Assembly: GCA_028284495.1 (NCBI GenBank)
Contig: JANQRP010000014.1
Location: 62,001 to 126,000 of the forward strand
DNA: 64,000 nucleotides
Direction of reading: 5' to 3'
Source: Longimicrobiales bacterium
GTDB taxonomy: Bacteria; Gemmatimonadota; Gemmatimonadetes; Longimicrobiales; Gaopeijiaceae
Numbering within the stretch: the first letter of the stretch is position 1; each line of letters opens with the position of its first letter. Below the pieces are notes generated by a model. The model saw only the letters and a program-made list of their open reading frames with translations. It was not told the origin of the DNA and did no database searches. Shown piece by piece: positions 24,506 to 33,423 of the stretch. The translations under genes were made by a program, and so were the position numbers.

Positions 24506-25297
24506 TCAGTCGCCCGAGACCAGCGTTCCCACACGCTCGCCCCGGATCGCGGACACGACGGCTCCCTGATTCGCGAGGTCCAGCACGATGATAGGAAGGC
24601 CGTTCTCCTTGCACAGCGAAACCGCGGCCGCATCCATCACCGCGAGCTCGCGCGTCATCACTTCCTGGAAGGAAACCGTCGGGAGAAACTCCGCGTCGGG
24701 ATCCTTCGTGGGATCGGCGGTGAAGACGCCCTGCACCTTCGTCGCCTTGATGACGACCTCCGACTCCATCTCGATCGCGCGGAGCACGGCGGCGGTATCC
24801 GTCGAAAAGTAGGGGTTGCCGGTTCCGGCCGCGAAGAGCACCACTCGACCCTTCTCCATGTGGCGCATCGCACGCCGCCGGATGTAGGGCTCGGCGATCT
24901 CGTCCATGCGGATGGCCGTCATCACGCGCGTCTCGACCCCCTTCCGCTCGAGAAGATCCTGTACGGCCAGCGCGTTGATGACGGTGGAGAGCATGCCCAT
25001 GTAGTCGGCCTGGACCCGGTCCATGCCCTTCCGGGAGGCCATCGCGCCGCGCACGATGTTGCCACCCCCGATCACGAGCCCCAGCGAGACGCCCATGGCG
25101 GCGATCGCCTTGATCTCGTCCGTGAGTCGGTCCACGACCTCGGGCTCGATGCCGAACCCGCGCTCCCCGGCCAGCGCCTCGCCGGAGAGCTTCAGGAGGA
25201 CACGGGAGTAGGTGACCTGGTTGGCCGCTCCACTCTTGCCTCCGCGCGCTGATTCACTCGCCATCTCGCTCCCCGTGCCGGTCTCGGTCTCGCCCAT
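24506..25297 (-). CDS. pyrH: Uridylate kinase
   Basis: UMP kinase of the amino-acid-kinase fold, making UDP for nucleic acid and envelope precursors. Family motifs are RVLLKLSGEALAG, LVIGGGNIVRGA, RVQADYMGMLSTVINALA, RHMEKGRVVLFAAGTGNPYFSTDTAA, KATKVQGVFTADP and the C-terminal ENGLPIIVLDL. The ATG at 25297 gives 263 residues with an extra 27-residue N-terminal tail relative to the core; the in-frame ATG at 25264 is an alternative. It follows tsf after a strong hairpin. Confidence 0.96.
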   Translation of the reverse strand: MGETETGTGSEMASESARGGKSGAANQVTYSRVLLKLSGEALAGERGFGIEPEVVDRLTDEIKAIAAMGVSLGLVIGGGNIVRGAMASRKGMDRVQADYMGMLSTVINALAVQDLLERKGVETRVMTAIRMDEIAEPYIRRRAMRHMEKGRVVLFAAGTGNPYFSTDTAAVLRAIEMESEVVIKATKVQGVFTADPTKDPDAEFLPTVSFQEVMTRELAVMDAAAVSLCKENGLPIIVLDLANQGAVVSAIRGERVGTLVSGD

Positions 25298-25321
25298 GTG
25301 TCGTCGCCTCCGGATGCGAAA

Positions 25322-25351
25322 GCGGCCCGATCCCCGAGGGGACCGGGCCGC
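25322..25351 (-). terminator. Strong hairpin between tsf and pyrH
   Basis: GCGGCCCG (25322-25329) pairs with CGGGCCGC (25344-25351), and TCCCC/GGGGA continue the stem inward with one A-C mismatch and a two-base loop. It starts 7 bases after the tsf stop and, on the minus strand, is followed by TTTCG only. It may attenuate transcription into pyrH or protect the upstream mRNA rather than fully terminate. Confidence 0.55.
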
Positions 25352-25358
25352 CGATCGG

Positions 25359-25952
25359 TCAGTCGCCGATCGAGAATCGCGCGAACTGCGCGACCTCGAT
25401 CTTCTCGCCGGTTTTGGCCGACACCTCCGTGACGAGGTCGCCGATCGTCTGTTCCGGGTTCTTGACGAACGGCTGCTCAAGCAGGGCGACGTCCTTGAAC
25501 CACTTCCCGAGCTTCCCCTCCACGATCTTCTCGCGGATGTTCTCGGGCTTGCCCTCCTCCTCGACCTGCGCGGCGTACACCCCGCGCTCCCGCTCGATCT
25601 CCTCGGCGGGAATGGACTCGGTCGACACGGCGATCGGCCGGGCCGCGGCGATGTGCATCGCGAGGTCCGACGCGAGACCCTTGAAATCGTCCGTGTTGGC
25701 GACGAAGTCGGTCTCGCAGTTCAGCTCGACCATCACGCCGACCTTGCCGGAATGGTGGACATACGTCCCGATGATGCCCTCGTTGGCGGACTTGTCCTCC
25801 CGCTTGGCCGCCTTCGCGGCGCCACGGGACCGCAGGAGATCGATCGCCGCCTCCATGTCGCCGCCCGTCTCCTCGAGGGCCTTCTTGCAATCCATCATGC
25901 CCGCGCCCGTGCGGTCGCGGAGCTCCTTCACCTGCGCTGCAGTGATCGCCAT
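25359..25952 (-). CDS. tsf: Elongation factor Ts
   Basis: Nucleotide exchange factor for EF-Tu. The N-terminal UBA-like domain and the TDFV loop are plain: VKELRDRTGAGMMDCKKAL and MVELNCETDFVANTDDFKGL. At 197 residues it is the short form lacking the second dimerisation repeat of E. coli EF-Ts (283 residues), as in Thermus and many other bacteria. The ATG at 25952 matches the family start (MAITAAQVKELRD). Confidence 0.96.
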   Translation of the reverse strand: MAITAAQVKELRDRTGAGMMDCKKALEETGGDMEAAIDLLRSRGAAKAAKREDKSANEGIIGTYVHHSGKVGVMVELNCETDFVANTDDFKGLASDLAMHIAAARPIAVSTESIPAEEIERERGVYAAQVEEEGKPENIREKIVEGKLGKWFKDVALLEQPFVKNPEQTIGDLVTEVSAKTGEKIEVAQFARFSIGD

Positions 25953-25999
25953 GTGACGTGATCTATCGTTGAGTGTGCTTGTCGATTGCTCGCAGAAGA

Positions 26000-26038
26000 G
26001 GCGGCCCGGCGGGCGGGCCCGGTGAGATCCGGGCTGCC
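26000..26038 (-). other. Inverted repeat between rpsB and tsf
   Basis: GGCGGCCCGG (26000-26009) pairs with CCGGGCTGCC (26029-26038) with one mismatch. There is no T-run after it on the minus strand, so it is more likely an mRNA structure than a terminator. The rest of the 136-base gap has no clear signal. Confidence 0.35.
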
Positions 26039-26088
26039 GATCCGAAGACCGCCTCCTGGGGCTCTCGCGGAGCCGCGGGCCGAGAGGA

Positions 26089-26991
26089 TCAGCTCTCGTC
26101 GTCGCCCGCCTCTTCTTCGGATTCCTCGGCGGATTCCTCGCCACCCTCCTCGCTCGAGGTGATCTGCGCGATCACCTCCGGGCGCGGGCGGCGCTTCCGG
26201 GGGCGGCGACGCTTCGGCTGTGCCGGCGCGGCCGCCTCGTCCTTCGTTTCGCCGGTCTCGGTCGAGTACGTGGTGGCCTCGACCTCCTCCTGCGGCTGAT
26301 CGTCCGGCGCCTCCTTCCGCGCCGACTCGATCGCGTCGGCGATCGCCGTCGTGAGAAGGCTCACCGAGCGGATCGCGTCGTCGTTCGCCGGGATCGGGTA
26401 GTCGATCGGATCCGGATCGGCGTTGGTGTCGGTGAGGGCGATCACGGGAATGCCCAGGCGCTTGGCCTCCCGAACCGCGATCTCCTCCCGCTTCGCGTCG
26501 ATCACGAAGAGCGCGCCGGGAAGCTTGCCCATCTCTTTCACGCCGGAGAGGTATTTCTCGAGCTTCTGGCGCTCGCGATCGAGCAGGAGCTGCTCCTTCT
26601 TGGTGTAGAACTCGTAGGCGTTCTCCTCCATGCCCCGCTCGAGCTCCTTGAGACGCCGGATCTGCTTCCGGATCGTCTGGAAGTTCGTGAGCATGCCGCC
26701 CAGCCACCGCTCGGTGACGTGCAGCGCGCCGCACCGCAGCGCCTGCTCCTCGACGATCTGCCGAAGCTGCTTCTTGGTGCAGACGAAGAGCACCCGACGG
26801 CCGCCGAGCACGACCTTGCGCACCGCCTCTTCCGCCTCGTGGAGCCGGTCGAGCGTCATGCGGAGATCGATGATGTGGATCCCGTTGCGCTCCGTGAAGA
26901 TGAAGCGGTCCATCTTGGGGTTCCACCGACGGGTCTGGTGTCCGAAGTGGACGCCCGCCTCGAGGAGCTGATTGAGTCCTACTTTTTCCAT
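26089..26991 (-). CDS. rpsB: 30S ribosomal protein S2
   Basis: Small-subunit protein with 300 residues. The core is typical: [68 protein letters not shown] and [16 protein letters not shown] with [15 protein letters not shown]. From about residue 225 a lineage-specific tail of some 75 residues begins with a basic stretch ([11 protein letters not shown]) and ends very acidic ([20 protein letters not shown]). Such tails are known in some phyla; this one makes the protein longer than E. coli S2 (241 residues). Confidence 0.97.
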   Translation of the reverse strand: MEKVGLNQLLEAGVHFGHQTRRWNPKMDRFIFTERNGIHIIDLRMTLDRLHEAEEAVRKVVLGGRRVLFVCTKKQLRQIVEEQALRCGALHVTERWLGGMLTNFQTIRKQIRRLKELERGMEENAYEFYTKKEQLLLDRERQKLEKYLSGVKEMGKLPGALFVIDAKREEIAVREAKRLGIPVIALTDTNADPDPIDYPIPANDDAIRSVSLLTTAIADAIESARKEAPDDQPQEEVEATTYSTETGETKDEAAAPAQPKRRRPRKRRPRPEVIAQITSSEEGGEESAEESEEEAGDDES

Positions 26992-27013
26992 ATGTGTCGC
27001 TGCTCGTTCGTGT

Positions 27014-27030
27014 GGGGCCGATTACGCCCC
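27014..27030 (-). other. Small hairpin in the rpsB leader
   Basis: GGGGC (27014-27018) and GCCCC (27026-27030) can form a stem with a 7-base loop, 23 bases before the rpsB ATG in the 109-base rpsI-rpsB gap. Ribosomal protein leaders often carry autoregulatory structures, but this short stem alone is weak evidence. Confidence 0.25.
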
Positions 27031-27100
27031 GGTCAGGATTACCCGACGCACCGTGCGACGGGGAAGGCGCGCGGCCTCCGGATGCATCAACGCTCGTACA

Positions 27101-27493
27101 TCAACGCTTCGAGAACTGGAACTTCTTCCGGGCCTTGGGCTGTCCGGGCTTCTTCCGCTCGACCATCCGCGAGTCACGGGTCATCATGCCCCCGGCGCGA
27201 AGGACCGGCCGGTGCTCCTCGTCGACCTCGACGAGGGCACGGGCGAGTCCGAGCCGGACGGCATCCGCCTGTCCGGTCAGCCCGCCGCCGTGCACCCGGA
27301 CGAACACGTCGTACTGCCCGTCCAGCTCCGTCACCGCGAGCGGCTCCGTGACTCGCGTCTGAAGGGTCGGGCGCGGGAAGTAGTCCTCGAGCTCTCGGTC
27401 GTTGATCGTCCACTCGCCCTTCCCGGGGCGAAGGATGACACGGGCGGAGGCGGTCTTCCGGCGACCGACGGTCTGAATCATCTCGTCACTCAT
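27101..27493 (-). CDS. rpsI: 30S ribosomal protein S9
   Basis: Small-subunit protein of 130 residues whose C-terminal tail reaches the P site. Family motifs: TVGRRKTASARVIL, DYFPRPTLQTRVTEPL, VRVHGGGLTGQADAVRLGLARAL and the terminal PKARKKFQFSKR. The ATG at 27493 shares one base with the rplM stop (TGATG). Confidence 0.97.
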   Translation of the reverse strand: MSDEMIQTVGRRKTASARVILRPGKGEWTINDRELEDYFPRPTLQTRVTEPLAVTELDGQYDVFVRVHGGGLTGQADAVRLGLARALVEVDEEHRPVLRAGGMMTRDSRMVERKKPGQPKARKKFQFSKR

Positions 27494-27924
27494 CAGGAAA
27501 TCTCGAGCGGCTGCGGGTTCTGGCTCTCGTGCGGGTGCTCGGGACCGGCGTAGACCCGGAGCTTCTTCGCCATGTGACGACCGAGCGTGTTCTTCGGCAG
27601 CATGCCCTTCACCGCGAGCTCGACGACCCGCTCCGGCTTGTTCGCCTTCATGCGCTCGAACGGGATGTGCTTCTCGCCGCCCATGTAGCCGGAATGCCGG
27701 AAGTAGGTCTTCTGGGATTCCTTGTTTCCCGTCAGATACACCTTGTCGGCGTTGATCACGATCACGTGATCGCCCACGTCCAGGTGCGGGGTATAGGACG
27801 GCTTGTGCTTGCCGCGAAGCACCCGGGCGATCTCGGTGGCCATGCGGCCGAGGGGCTTCTCGCCCGCGTCGACCACGTACCACGAGCGCTCGATCTCGTC
27901 GGCCTTCGGAGTGTACGTCTTCAT
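27493..27924 (-). CDS. rplM: 50S ribosomal protein L13
   Basis: Large-subunit protein of 143 residues. Motifs: [63 protein letters not shown] and [19 protein letters not shown]. The ATG at 27924 follows a strong promoter (27989-28017). It heads the rplM-rpsI pair, then rpsB onward. Confidence 0.97.
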   Translation of the reverse strand: MKTYTPKADEIERSWYVVDAGEKPLGRMATEIARVLRGKHKPSYTPHLDVGDHVIVINADKVYLTGNKESQKTYFRHSGYMGGEKHIPFERMKANKPERVVELAVKGMLPKNTLGRHMAKKLRVYAGPEHPHESQNPQPLEIS

Positions 27925-27988
27925 GTCTGGAGCCAGCTTGGACGGTCCTTCCACGCACCACGAACGCGCAGTACGGGCAGAGCTATCA

Positions 27989-28017
27989 AGGATAAGTACG
28001 CCCCCCACCTCGGTCAA
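27989..28017 (-). promoter_or_regulatory. rplM promoter
   Basis: On the minus strand TTGACC (28012-28017) is followed after exactly 17 bases by TATCCT (27989-27994). The predicted start near 27982 gives a leader of about 58 bases. This is among the best sigma-A-type promoters in the window. Confidence 0.7.
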
Positions 28018-28076
28018 CGGGCCGCGGGGTGTACCGGAGACTGCCGCAGACACCCGCCGCAGCGGTCGCCGAGCCG

Positions 28077-28928
28077 CTACTGGAAGCTCTCGAGAAAGCG
28101 TGCCCGCGAGGCGTGCCGGAGCCGGCCGAGCGCCTTCTCCTTGATCTGGCGAACGCGCTCCCGCGTGATGCCGAGAAGCGCGCCGATCTCCTCGAGCGTC
28201 ATCGGCTCCTGCTCGTCGAGCCCGAAGTAGAGTCGCAGGATCTTCGCCTCCCGCTCCTTGAGCGAGCTGAGCGAGTCCTCGATCCGCTCCTTGAGGGCGT
28301 GCTCGTAGGCCTCGTCCTCGGGCCCGGGCGAGAGCTGGTCGGGGAGGTAGTCGAGCAGCCGGTTGTCCTCCCCCGGCGTCATGGGCGCGTCGAGGGACAG
28401 GTGCCCCTGACTGATCGCGAGCGTCCGTTCCACCTCCTCCTGGGAGATGTCCAGATCCTCCGCGATCTCCTCGACCGTGGGCTCGCGACCGAGCTCCTGG
28501 AGGAGCGCCGACGAGCGACGTCCGATCCGGTGCAGCGCGCCCGCGCGGTTGAGCGGAACGCGAACGATGCGACTCTGCTCGGCAAGCGCCTGCAGGATCG
28601 CCTGCCGGATCCACCAGACGGCGTACGAGATGAACTTGATGCCCTTCGTCTCGTCGAACTTGTGGGCGGCCCGAATGAGCCCGAGGTTGCCCTCGTTGAT
28701 CAGGTCGGAGAGCGGCACGCCCTGGTTCTGGTACTTCTTGGAGACGGAGACCACGAACCGCAGGTTCGAGCGCACGAGCTTGTCGAGCGCCTCGGGATCA
28801 CCTGCTCGTATCCCGCGCGCGAGTCGCGCTTCCTCCGCTCTGTCGATCAGAGGGTACTGGCTGATCTCCTTCAGGTACTGGTCGAGCGACCCACCCTTGA
28901 AGGAACCGCGCCGCGACTCGAACGCCAT
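28077..28928 (-). CDS. rpoD: Primary RNA polymerase sigma factor, short RpoD/SigA type
   Basis: Sigma-70 family factor of 283 residues. It has region 1.2 ([24 protein letters not shown]), region 2 ([50 protein letters not shown]), region 3 ([22 protein letters not shown]) and region 4.2 ([28 protein letters not shown]). Region 1.1 is absent, as in the primary sigma of Bacteroidota, which it resembles in the EISQYPLI and [13 protein letters not shown] blocks. A group 2 paralogue cannot be excluded from one window. It lies upstream of the ribosomal block on the same strand. Confidence 0.93.
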   Translation of the reverse strand: MAFESRRGSFKGGSLDQYLKEISQYPLIDRAEEARLARGIRAGDPEALDKLVRSNLRFVVSVSKKYQNQGVPLSDLINEGNLGLIRAAHKFDETKGIKFISYAVWWIRQAILQALAEQSRIVRVPLNRAGALHRIGRRSSALLQELGREPTVEEIAEDLDISQEEVERTLAISQGHLSLDAPMTPGEDNRLLDYLPDQLSPGPEDEAYEHALKERIEDSLSSLKEREAKILRLYFGLDEQEPMTLEEIGALLGITRERVRQIKEKALGRLRHASRARFLESFQ

Positions 28929-29012
28929 GCGTCTGGTATCACCCCCGCCGAAGGAACCGGGTTACGCGCGGGAGAATGGAGCGATGCCCGCCGCGACGCA
29001 ACCGAGACCGGC

Positions 29013-29765
29013 TCACCGCACCCCCTGGCCGATCCGCCACCAGCGGACTCCTCCGAGCCATCCGTGCTCACGGGCCTCCCCGCGATCCCACGAGTAGTAG
29101 ACGAACCACGGGCGCCCGCGAATCTGGTCACGATCGACCCAGCCCCAGTAGCGGGAGTCCTCGCTGTTGTCCCGATTGTCCCCGAGGACGAAGTAGCGCG
29201 CCTCCGGCACGACGATCGGTCCCCAGGTGTCGCGGGACGGCTCGTAATCCACCGAAGGTCCTCCGGCGATCAGGTGGTTGCGCTGCCAACGCATGCCGGG
29301 ATGGACCGCGTCGTGATCGCGATCGATGTGGATCGCCCACGGCTCGTCGACCTCGGTTCCGTTCACGATCAGCTGCTTGTCGCGCATCTGCAGCGTGTCG
29401 CCCGGTATGCCGACCACCCGCTTCACGTAGTTCCGGTCGGGTTCGTGGGGCGGGTGGAACACGACGACGTCGCTTCGGCGGGGCTCGCGGAACGCGGGCA
29501 GGTGGAGGTCGGTGCCGGGGATCCGGGCTCCGTACGCGGCCTTGTTCACGATCAGGAAGTCGCCCACCTGCAGCGTCGACTCCATCGACGAGGTCGGGAT
29601 CTTGAACGCCTCGACGCCGACCGAACGCACCACGAGGAAGAGCACGAACGCGATCAGGATCGAGCGACCCCATTCGGCGGCGCGGTGAGAGCCGCGAGCG
29701 ACGCCCGCGACGTCGCGGGCGAACTCGCCGGCACTACCGGATCTGAATCCGCTGGGTCCGTCCAC
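29013..29765 (-). CDS. lepB: Signal peptidase I
   Basis: Membrane serine protease removing signal peptides. One N-terminal membrane helix (WGRSILIAFVLFLVVRSVGV) is followed by the catalytic Ser in IPTSSMESTLQVGD, the Lys in RNYVKRVVGIPGDTL and box E FVLGDNRDNSEDSRYWG. The GTG at 29765 gives 250 residues with a short cytosolic segment; an in-frame start at 29942 would add a Pro/Arg-rich region that looks like non-coding shadow. The exact start is therefore uncertain. The C-terminal extension (SWDRGEAREHGWLG) is short. Confidence 0.93.
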   Translation of the reverse strand: MDGPSGFRSGSAGEFARDVAGVARGSHRAAEWGRSILIAFVLFLVVRSVGVEAFKIPTSSMESTLQVGDFLIVNKAAYGARIPGTDLHLPAFREPRRSDVVVFHPPHEPDRNYVKRVVGIPGDTLQMRDKQLIVNGTEVDEPWAIHIDRDHDAVHPGMRWQRNHLIAGGPSVDYEPSRDTWGPIVVPEARYFVLGDNRDNSEDSRYWGWVDRDQIRGRPWFVYYSWDRGEAREHGWLGGVRWWRIGQGVR

Positions 29766-30014
29766 TCGGCCTCGTCGATGGGCTGGTCGGGCGCGCCGTC
29801 GCCCGTCGCCGGGCGCCGCCTCCGAAACTGAAGTTGTCGCCGCGCGCCGCCGCCAACAAGGCGGCGACGCCGGGTACGCACCGTGGCCCGGGGGTGCACC
29901 GGACCGCCATGCCGTGCGATCATGCGTCGGGGACGGCCTCACGCGGGACTCACCCTCGACGGCCGAGCCGCGCCAGCCTGCCCCTGCCGCCCACGACCTC
30001 CCGACTCCGATCCC

Positions 30015-30797
30015 GTGCGCTCACCCGTCGCCTCCCTCCTCGCCGCTCTCGTGGTACTCGTGGGGCTGCTGACGGTTCTGCGACCCGGGGCCGATCGGTC
30101 GACGGGCGGGCGGGGGCCGGCCGGCATGGCGGCCGAGTGCGAGATCGACCCGGCCGCCTGCGAGTATCCCGGCCCGCCCGGGGAATTCCCGACCGAGACC
30201 GGGCCGACCGTCCTGGCCGCCGAGGTCTGCCCGCGCTCGGCCTACCTGTGTCACGGCTTCCGCGAGCGCGGTGTTACCCGGGTCATGCGGTGGCCGGACG
30301 ACGTCGACGAGATCGAGGTGCGCGTGCCTCGGCCCGCTCACGTGGACGGCGCGAACGCGGGCAGGCTGCAGAGCGCGGCGATCCGCGGCATCATGGCGTG
30401 GCAGAACTCCCCCTTCCCCATTAGGATCAGCCGCTCGGAGCGGCCCGGGTCGGAGGACTTCACGGTCACGTGGGGTCTGAGCGCGGTCGGCACCGAGCTC
30501 GGGCGGACCGCGACGGAGTGGGAGCAGCGCGGAGAGGTGTCCACGATGCGGGTCGTCGAGCTCGTGCTCGCGACGCATACGCCCGGCGCGGCCCCCCGCC
30601 CTCTGGACGCGAGAATCGTCGAGCTCACCGCCGCCCACGAGATGGGACACGCCCTGGGGCTCCCCCACTCCGACGACGAGGGGGACCTCATGTATCCGAC
30701 CAACACGGCGGCCCGCCTGTCCACGCGCGACTACCGGGCCATGACCGCGCTCTACGCGCTGGAGAACGGCGCCGAGCTGATCGACGGGGCGCGCTGA
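30015..30797 (+). CDS. Matrixin-like zinc metalloprotease, exported
   Basis: A 260-residue protein with an N-terminal signal or anchor (SPVASLLAALVVLVGLLTVL) and a zincin domain. The extended zinc motif AAHEMGHALGLPHSDDEGDLMYP near residue 205 has the three His ligands (HExxHxxGxxH) and the Met-turn of metzincins. A Cys-containing stretch after the signal (ECEIDPAACEYPGPPGEFP) might hold a disulfide. The GTG at 30015 is the start that puts the signal at the N-terminus. It is a lone plus-strand gene; its 249-base upstream gap to lepB contains a GC hairpin near 29845-29870 and nothing else I recognise. Confidence 0.82.
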   Translation: MRSPVASLLAALVVLVGLLTVLRPGADRSTGGRGPAGMAAECEIDPAACEYPGPPGEFPTETGPTVLAAEVCPRSAYLCHGFRERGVTRVMRWPDDVDEIEVRVPRPAHVDGANAGRLQSAAIRGIMAWQNSPFPIRISRSERPGSEDFTVTWGLSAVGTELGRTATEWEQRGEVSTMRVVELVLATHTPGAAPRPLDARIVELTAAHEMGHALGLPHSDDEGDLMYPTNTAARLSTRDYRAMTALYALENGAELIDGAR

Positions 30798-30824
30798 CAC
30801 CGACGCCCGCTCCTCGAGGCCGAC

Positions 30825-32177
30825 TCAGTCTTCCCGGGCCAACCCGTACTTCTCGATCTTCTTGTAGAGGTTCGAGCGGGGCATGTCGAGCTGACGGGAC
30901 GTCTCCGAGACGTTCCAGTCGTACTCGCGAAGCTTGTGGAGGATGAAGCTCCGCTCGGCGCGCTCCTTGAACTCGGCGAAGGTGCCGACATCGGTGAACC
31001 CCGTGTCGGCTGCGCCGTCTCCAGATCCCGCCAGCCGGTCCACGTCGGACGCCTCGACCCGTACGCCGTCCGCGAGGATCGTCAGTCGTTCGACGGTATT
31101 CCGCAGCTCGCGCACGTTGCCGGGCCACGGGAGCTCCCGCAGGCGCTCCACCGCGTCGTCGCTGAAGTCCCGCGACGGACCTCGCCCACCGACTGCCAGG
31201 GTCGAGAAGTGGTGCACGAGCATCGGGATGTCGGATCGGCGATCGCGGAGCGGTGGGACGTGGATGGGCACAACGTTGAGCCGGTAGTAGAGGTCCTCCC
31301 GGAACCGCCCCGCCTCGATCTCCTCGGTGAGCTCCTTGTTGGTGGCGGCAACCACCCGCACGTCCACCTCGATGGCGCGGCCACCCCCGACACGCGTCAC
31401 CACGCCCTGCTCGAGCGCCCGGAGTACCTTGGCCTGGGCGTCGAGTGACATGTCGCCTACCTCGTCGAGGAACAGCGTGCCTCCGTCGGCCTGCTCGAAC
31501 CGTCCCGCCCGATCTGCGACCGCGCCGGTGAACGAGCCCTCGAGGTGCCCGAAGAGCTCCGACTCGATAAGCTCGCCGGGGATCGCGGCACAGTTGACCT
31601 CGACGAACGGCCCACTCGACCGCGACGAGAGCCGGTGGATCGCCCGAGCGACCAGCTCCTTCCCCGTGCCGTTCTCGCCGGTCACCAGCACGCGCGCGCC
31701 GGTCGGTGCCACCCGCTCGACCCGCTCGAGCACCTGCTGGATCTCTCGGCTCGAGCCGACGATCTCGTGGCGAGCCTCGACCTCCTCGCGGAGGCGCTGG
31801 ACCCGCTCCGACAACCCGCGCATCTGGAGGGCGTTGCGGAGCGTCACCAGGAGTCGGTCGGAGTCGAGCGGCTTCTGGAGGAAGTCGAACGCCCCGGCCC
31901 GCGTGGCGTCCACGGCCGTCTCGATGGTGCCGTGCCCCGAGATCATGACCACGAGCGCCGACGGGTCGTTCTCGCGGACCCGGGAGAGGACCTCCAGCCC
32001 GTCCAGGCCGGGCATCTTCACGTCGAGGAATGTCAGGTCCGGCCGCCGCTCGGCGTACCGGTCGAGCGCGTCCATGCCGTCTTCGGCCACGGCGACGTCG
32101 TGACCCTCGTACTCGAGGATCTGGCGAATCGCGTCCCGGATGGACGTTTCGTCGTCGACAACGAGGACGTGGGCCAT
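30825..32177 (-). CDS. Sigma-54-dependent response regulator, NtrX-like
   Basis: NtrC-family regulator of 450 residues. The receiver has DDE near residue 8-10 and the phosphoacceptor Asp in TFLDVKMPGLDG. The AAA+ domain has GENGTGKELVARAIH (Walker A), GHLEGSFTGAVADRAGRFE (sigma-54 contact loop), GGTLFLDEVGD (Walker B) and the sensor region LPWPGNVRELRNTVERL. A Fis-type helix-turn-helix closes the protein (LREYDWNVSETSRQLDMPRSNLYKKI). The loop reads GSFTGA rather than the usual GAFTGA. The best match is NtrX, and an NtrY-like kinase lies about 6 kb upstream on the same strand. It follows the 32181 gene by three bases. Confidence 0.92.
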   Translation of the reverse strand: MAHVLVVDDETSIRDAIRQILEYEGHDVAVAEDGMDALDRYAERRPDLTFLDVKMPGLDGLEVLSRVRENDPSALVVMISGHGTIETAVDATRAGAFDFLQKPLDSDRLLVTLRNALQMRGLSERVQRLREEVEARHEIVGSSREIQQVLERVERVAPTGARVLVTGENGTGKELVARAIHRLSSRSSGPFVEVNCAAIPGELIESELFGHLEGSFTGAVADRAGRFEQADGGTLFLDEVGDMSLDAQAKVLRALEQGVVTRVGGGRAIEVDVRVVAATNKELTEEIEAGRFREDLYYRLNVVPIHVPPLRDRRSDIPMLVHHFSTLAVGGRGPSRDFSDDAVERLRELPWPGNVRELRNTVERLTILADGVRVEASDVDRLAGSGDGAADTGFTDVGTFAEFKERAERSFILHKLREYDWNVSETSRQLDMPRSNLYKKIEKYGLARED

Positions 32178-32180
32178 CGG

Positions 32181-32843
32181 CTACTCCGTCGACACGAACA
32201 CGAGGGATCCGTCGGCCGTGTAGGCGCTCCCGATGCCGGACGGCAGCGGCACGGCGAGGGCGCTCCCGGGAAGCCCGGGTCGGTCGGTGCGACCGAGCGA
32301 GGCGAGGATCGACGGGATCACCCGGTCCGGGAGGGGTATGCCGGACGCCTCCACACCGTCGAATACGAGGGCCGCGTACTCGGCGTCCAGCCGCAGCAGC
32401 GTGGAACGCATCCGGATGCGCACGGTGTCGGGCAGCAGGGCTTCGACCTCCCGCATTCCCGGCACGTCGGGGAAGGCGGCGAGGGCCACGAGCGCCGAGA
32501 GCACGACGCGATCGTCCTCGAAGTCGACCGTGGGCTCGCGAACGCCTTCCGGCATGAACTCCGGGAGCGAGTACCGCACGATCGAGGTGAGCTCGACGGC
32601 GGAGAGGTAGAGGGTCGAGTCGGAGCGACCCGCGGTCCGGAAGCCGTTGAAGCGCTCGAGCGCGTCGTCCGCGATCTCCCTGGACGGCGCCGGCCCCGCG
32701 TCGGCCTCGGCGGCCGGAGAGGCGACCCACTGCTCCAGTCTCGGAAAGATCTCTCCGCCCCACCGCCAGCCTCCCCACGCGGCCGCCAGCAGCACGACGG
32801 CGGCGCCGGTGGAGACCAGGCAGCCACGGAGGCACCCCGTCAT
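32181..32843 (-). CDS. Hypothetical membrane-anchored protein
   Basis: A 220-residue protein I do not recognise. A single N-terminal hydrophobic helix (LVSTGAAVVLLAAAWGGWRWG) suggests an anchored, outward-facing protein. The rest is alpha/beta with motifs such as DALERFNGFRTAGRSDSTLYL, VELTSIVRYSLPEFMPEGV and ASGIPLPDRVIPSILASLG. One base separates it from the ThpR gene and three from the regulator, so it belongs to the ThpR-unknown-NtrX operon. No catalytic residues are evident. Confidence 0.65.
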   Translation of the reverse strand: MTGCLRGCLVSTGAAVVLLAAAWGGWRWGGEIFPRLEQWVASPAAEADAGPAPSREIADDALERFNGFRTAGRSDSTLYLSAVELTSIVRYSLPEFMPEGVREPTVDFEDDRVVLSALVALAAFPDVPGMREVEALLPDTVRIRMRSTLLRLDAEYAALVFDGVEASGIPLPDRVIPSILASLGRTDRPGLPGSALAVPLPSGIGSAYTADGSLVFVSTE

Positions 32844-32844
32844 C

Positions 32845-33408
32845 TCAGTCCCCTTTCAGCCGAACGGATTCGACGGACGAGTAGCGGACCCCTTCTCCGG
32901 TGCGGTGCGTCTGGAGGAGGTCGACGGAGCGGACCACGAACTCGCCGTCGTGCTCGAGAGCGGCCACGAGGTCGTCGAGCCCGCGGAACGCGCCTGCGCC
33001 CGAATCCTGCGAGGCACGCCCCAGCGTGATGTGGGGGTGGAATGCCCGCGTCTCGCGCGGAAAGTCGTGTCCAGCCAGGCCCCATTCGAGGTCCTGCTTG
33101 AGGCATCGCAGCTCGGGCGACGCCTCGATCCCCACCCAGAGCACCTCGGGGCGCCGGATGGTGGGGAACGCTCCGAAGGTCCCGATGCGGGCGTTGAACG
33201 GCGCCGTCGACTCGGCCACCTCGCGCATCACCTCCGTGACCGTCTCCACCCGCTTTCCCCGGATGTCGCCGAGAAACTTCAGGGTGACGTGGTAGTTCTC
33301 GAGGTCGGTCCACCGGACCGGGAGCTCGCGCTCACGGAGGGGCCGCGCCGACCGATTGATTCGAGTGCGCTCCTTCTTCGGGAGCGTCAGGGCGAGGAAT
33401 GCGCGCAT
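32845..33408 (-). CDS. thpR: RNA 2',3'-cyclic phosphodiesterase (ThpR/LigT family)
   Basis: A 187-residue 2H phosphoesterase. The two HxT(L) catalytic motifs are HVTLKFLGDI near residue 40 and HPHITLGRAS near residue 123. The start MRAFLALTLPKKERTRI is typical of the family. These enzymes open 2',3'-cyclic phosphates or ligate tRNA halves in vitro; the cellular substrate is uncertain. It overlaps nothing and precedes the 32181 gene by one base. Confidence 0.9.
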   Translation of the reverse strand: MRAFLALTLPKKERTRINRSARPLRERELPVRWTDLENYHVTLKFLGDIRGKRVETVTEVMREVAESTAPFNARIGTFGAFPTIRRPEVLWVGIEASPELRCLKQDLEWGLAGHDFPRETRAFHPHITLGRASQDSGAGAFRGLDDLVAALEHDGEFVVRSVDLLQTHRTGEGVRYSSVESVRLKGD

Positions 33409-33423
33409 CGATGAAGGGTTGAG

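Noticed and set aside
29766..30014. GC hairpin near 29845-29870 as a terminator for lepB or the matrixin gene
   Set aside because: It lies upstream of both divergent genes and lacks a T-run, so it does not terminate either.
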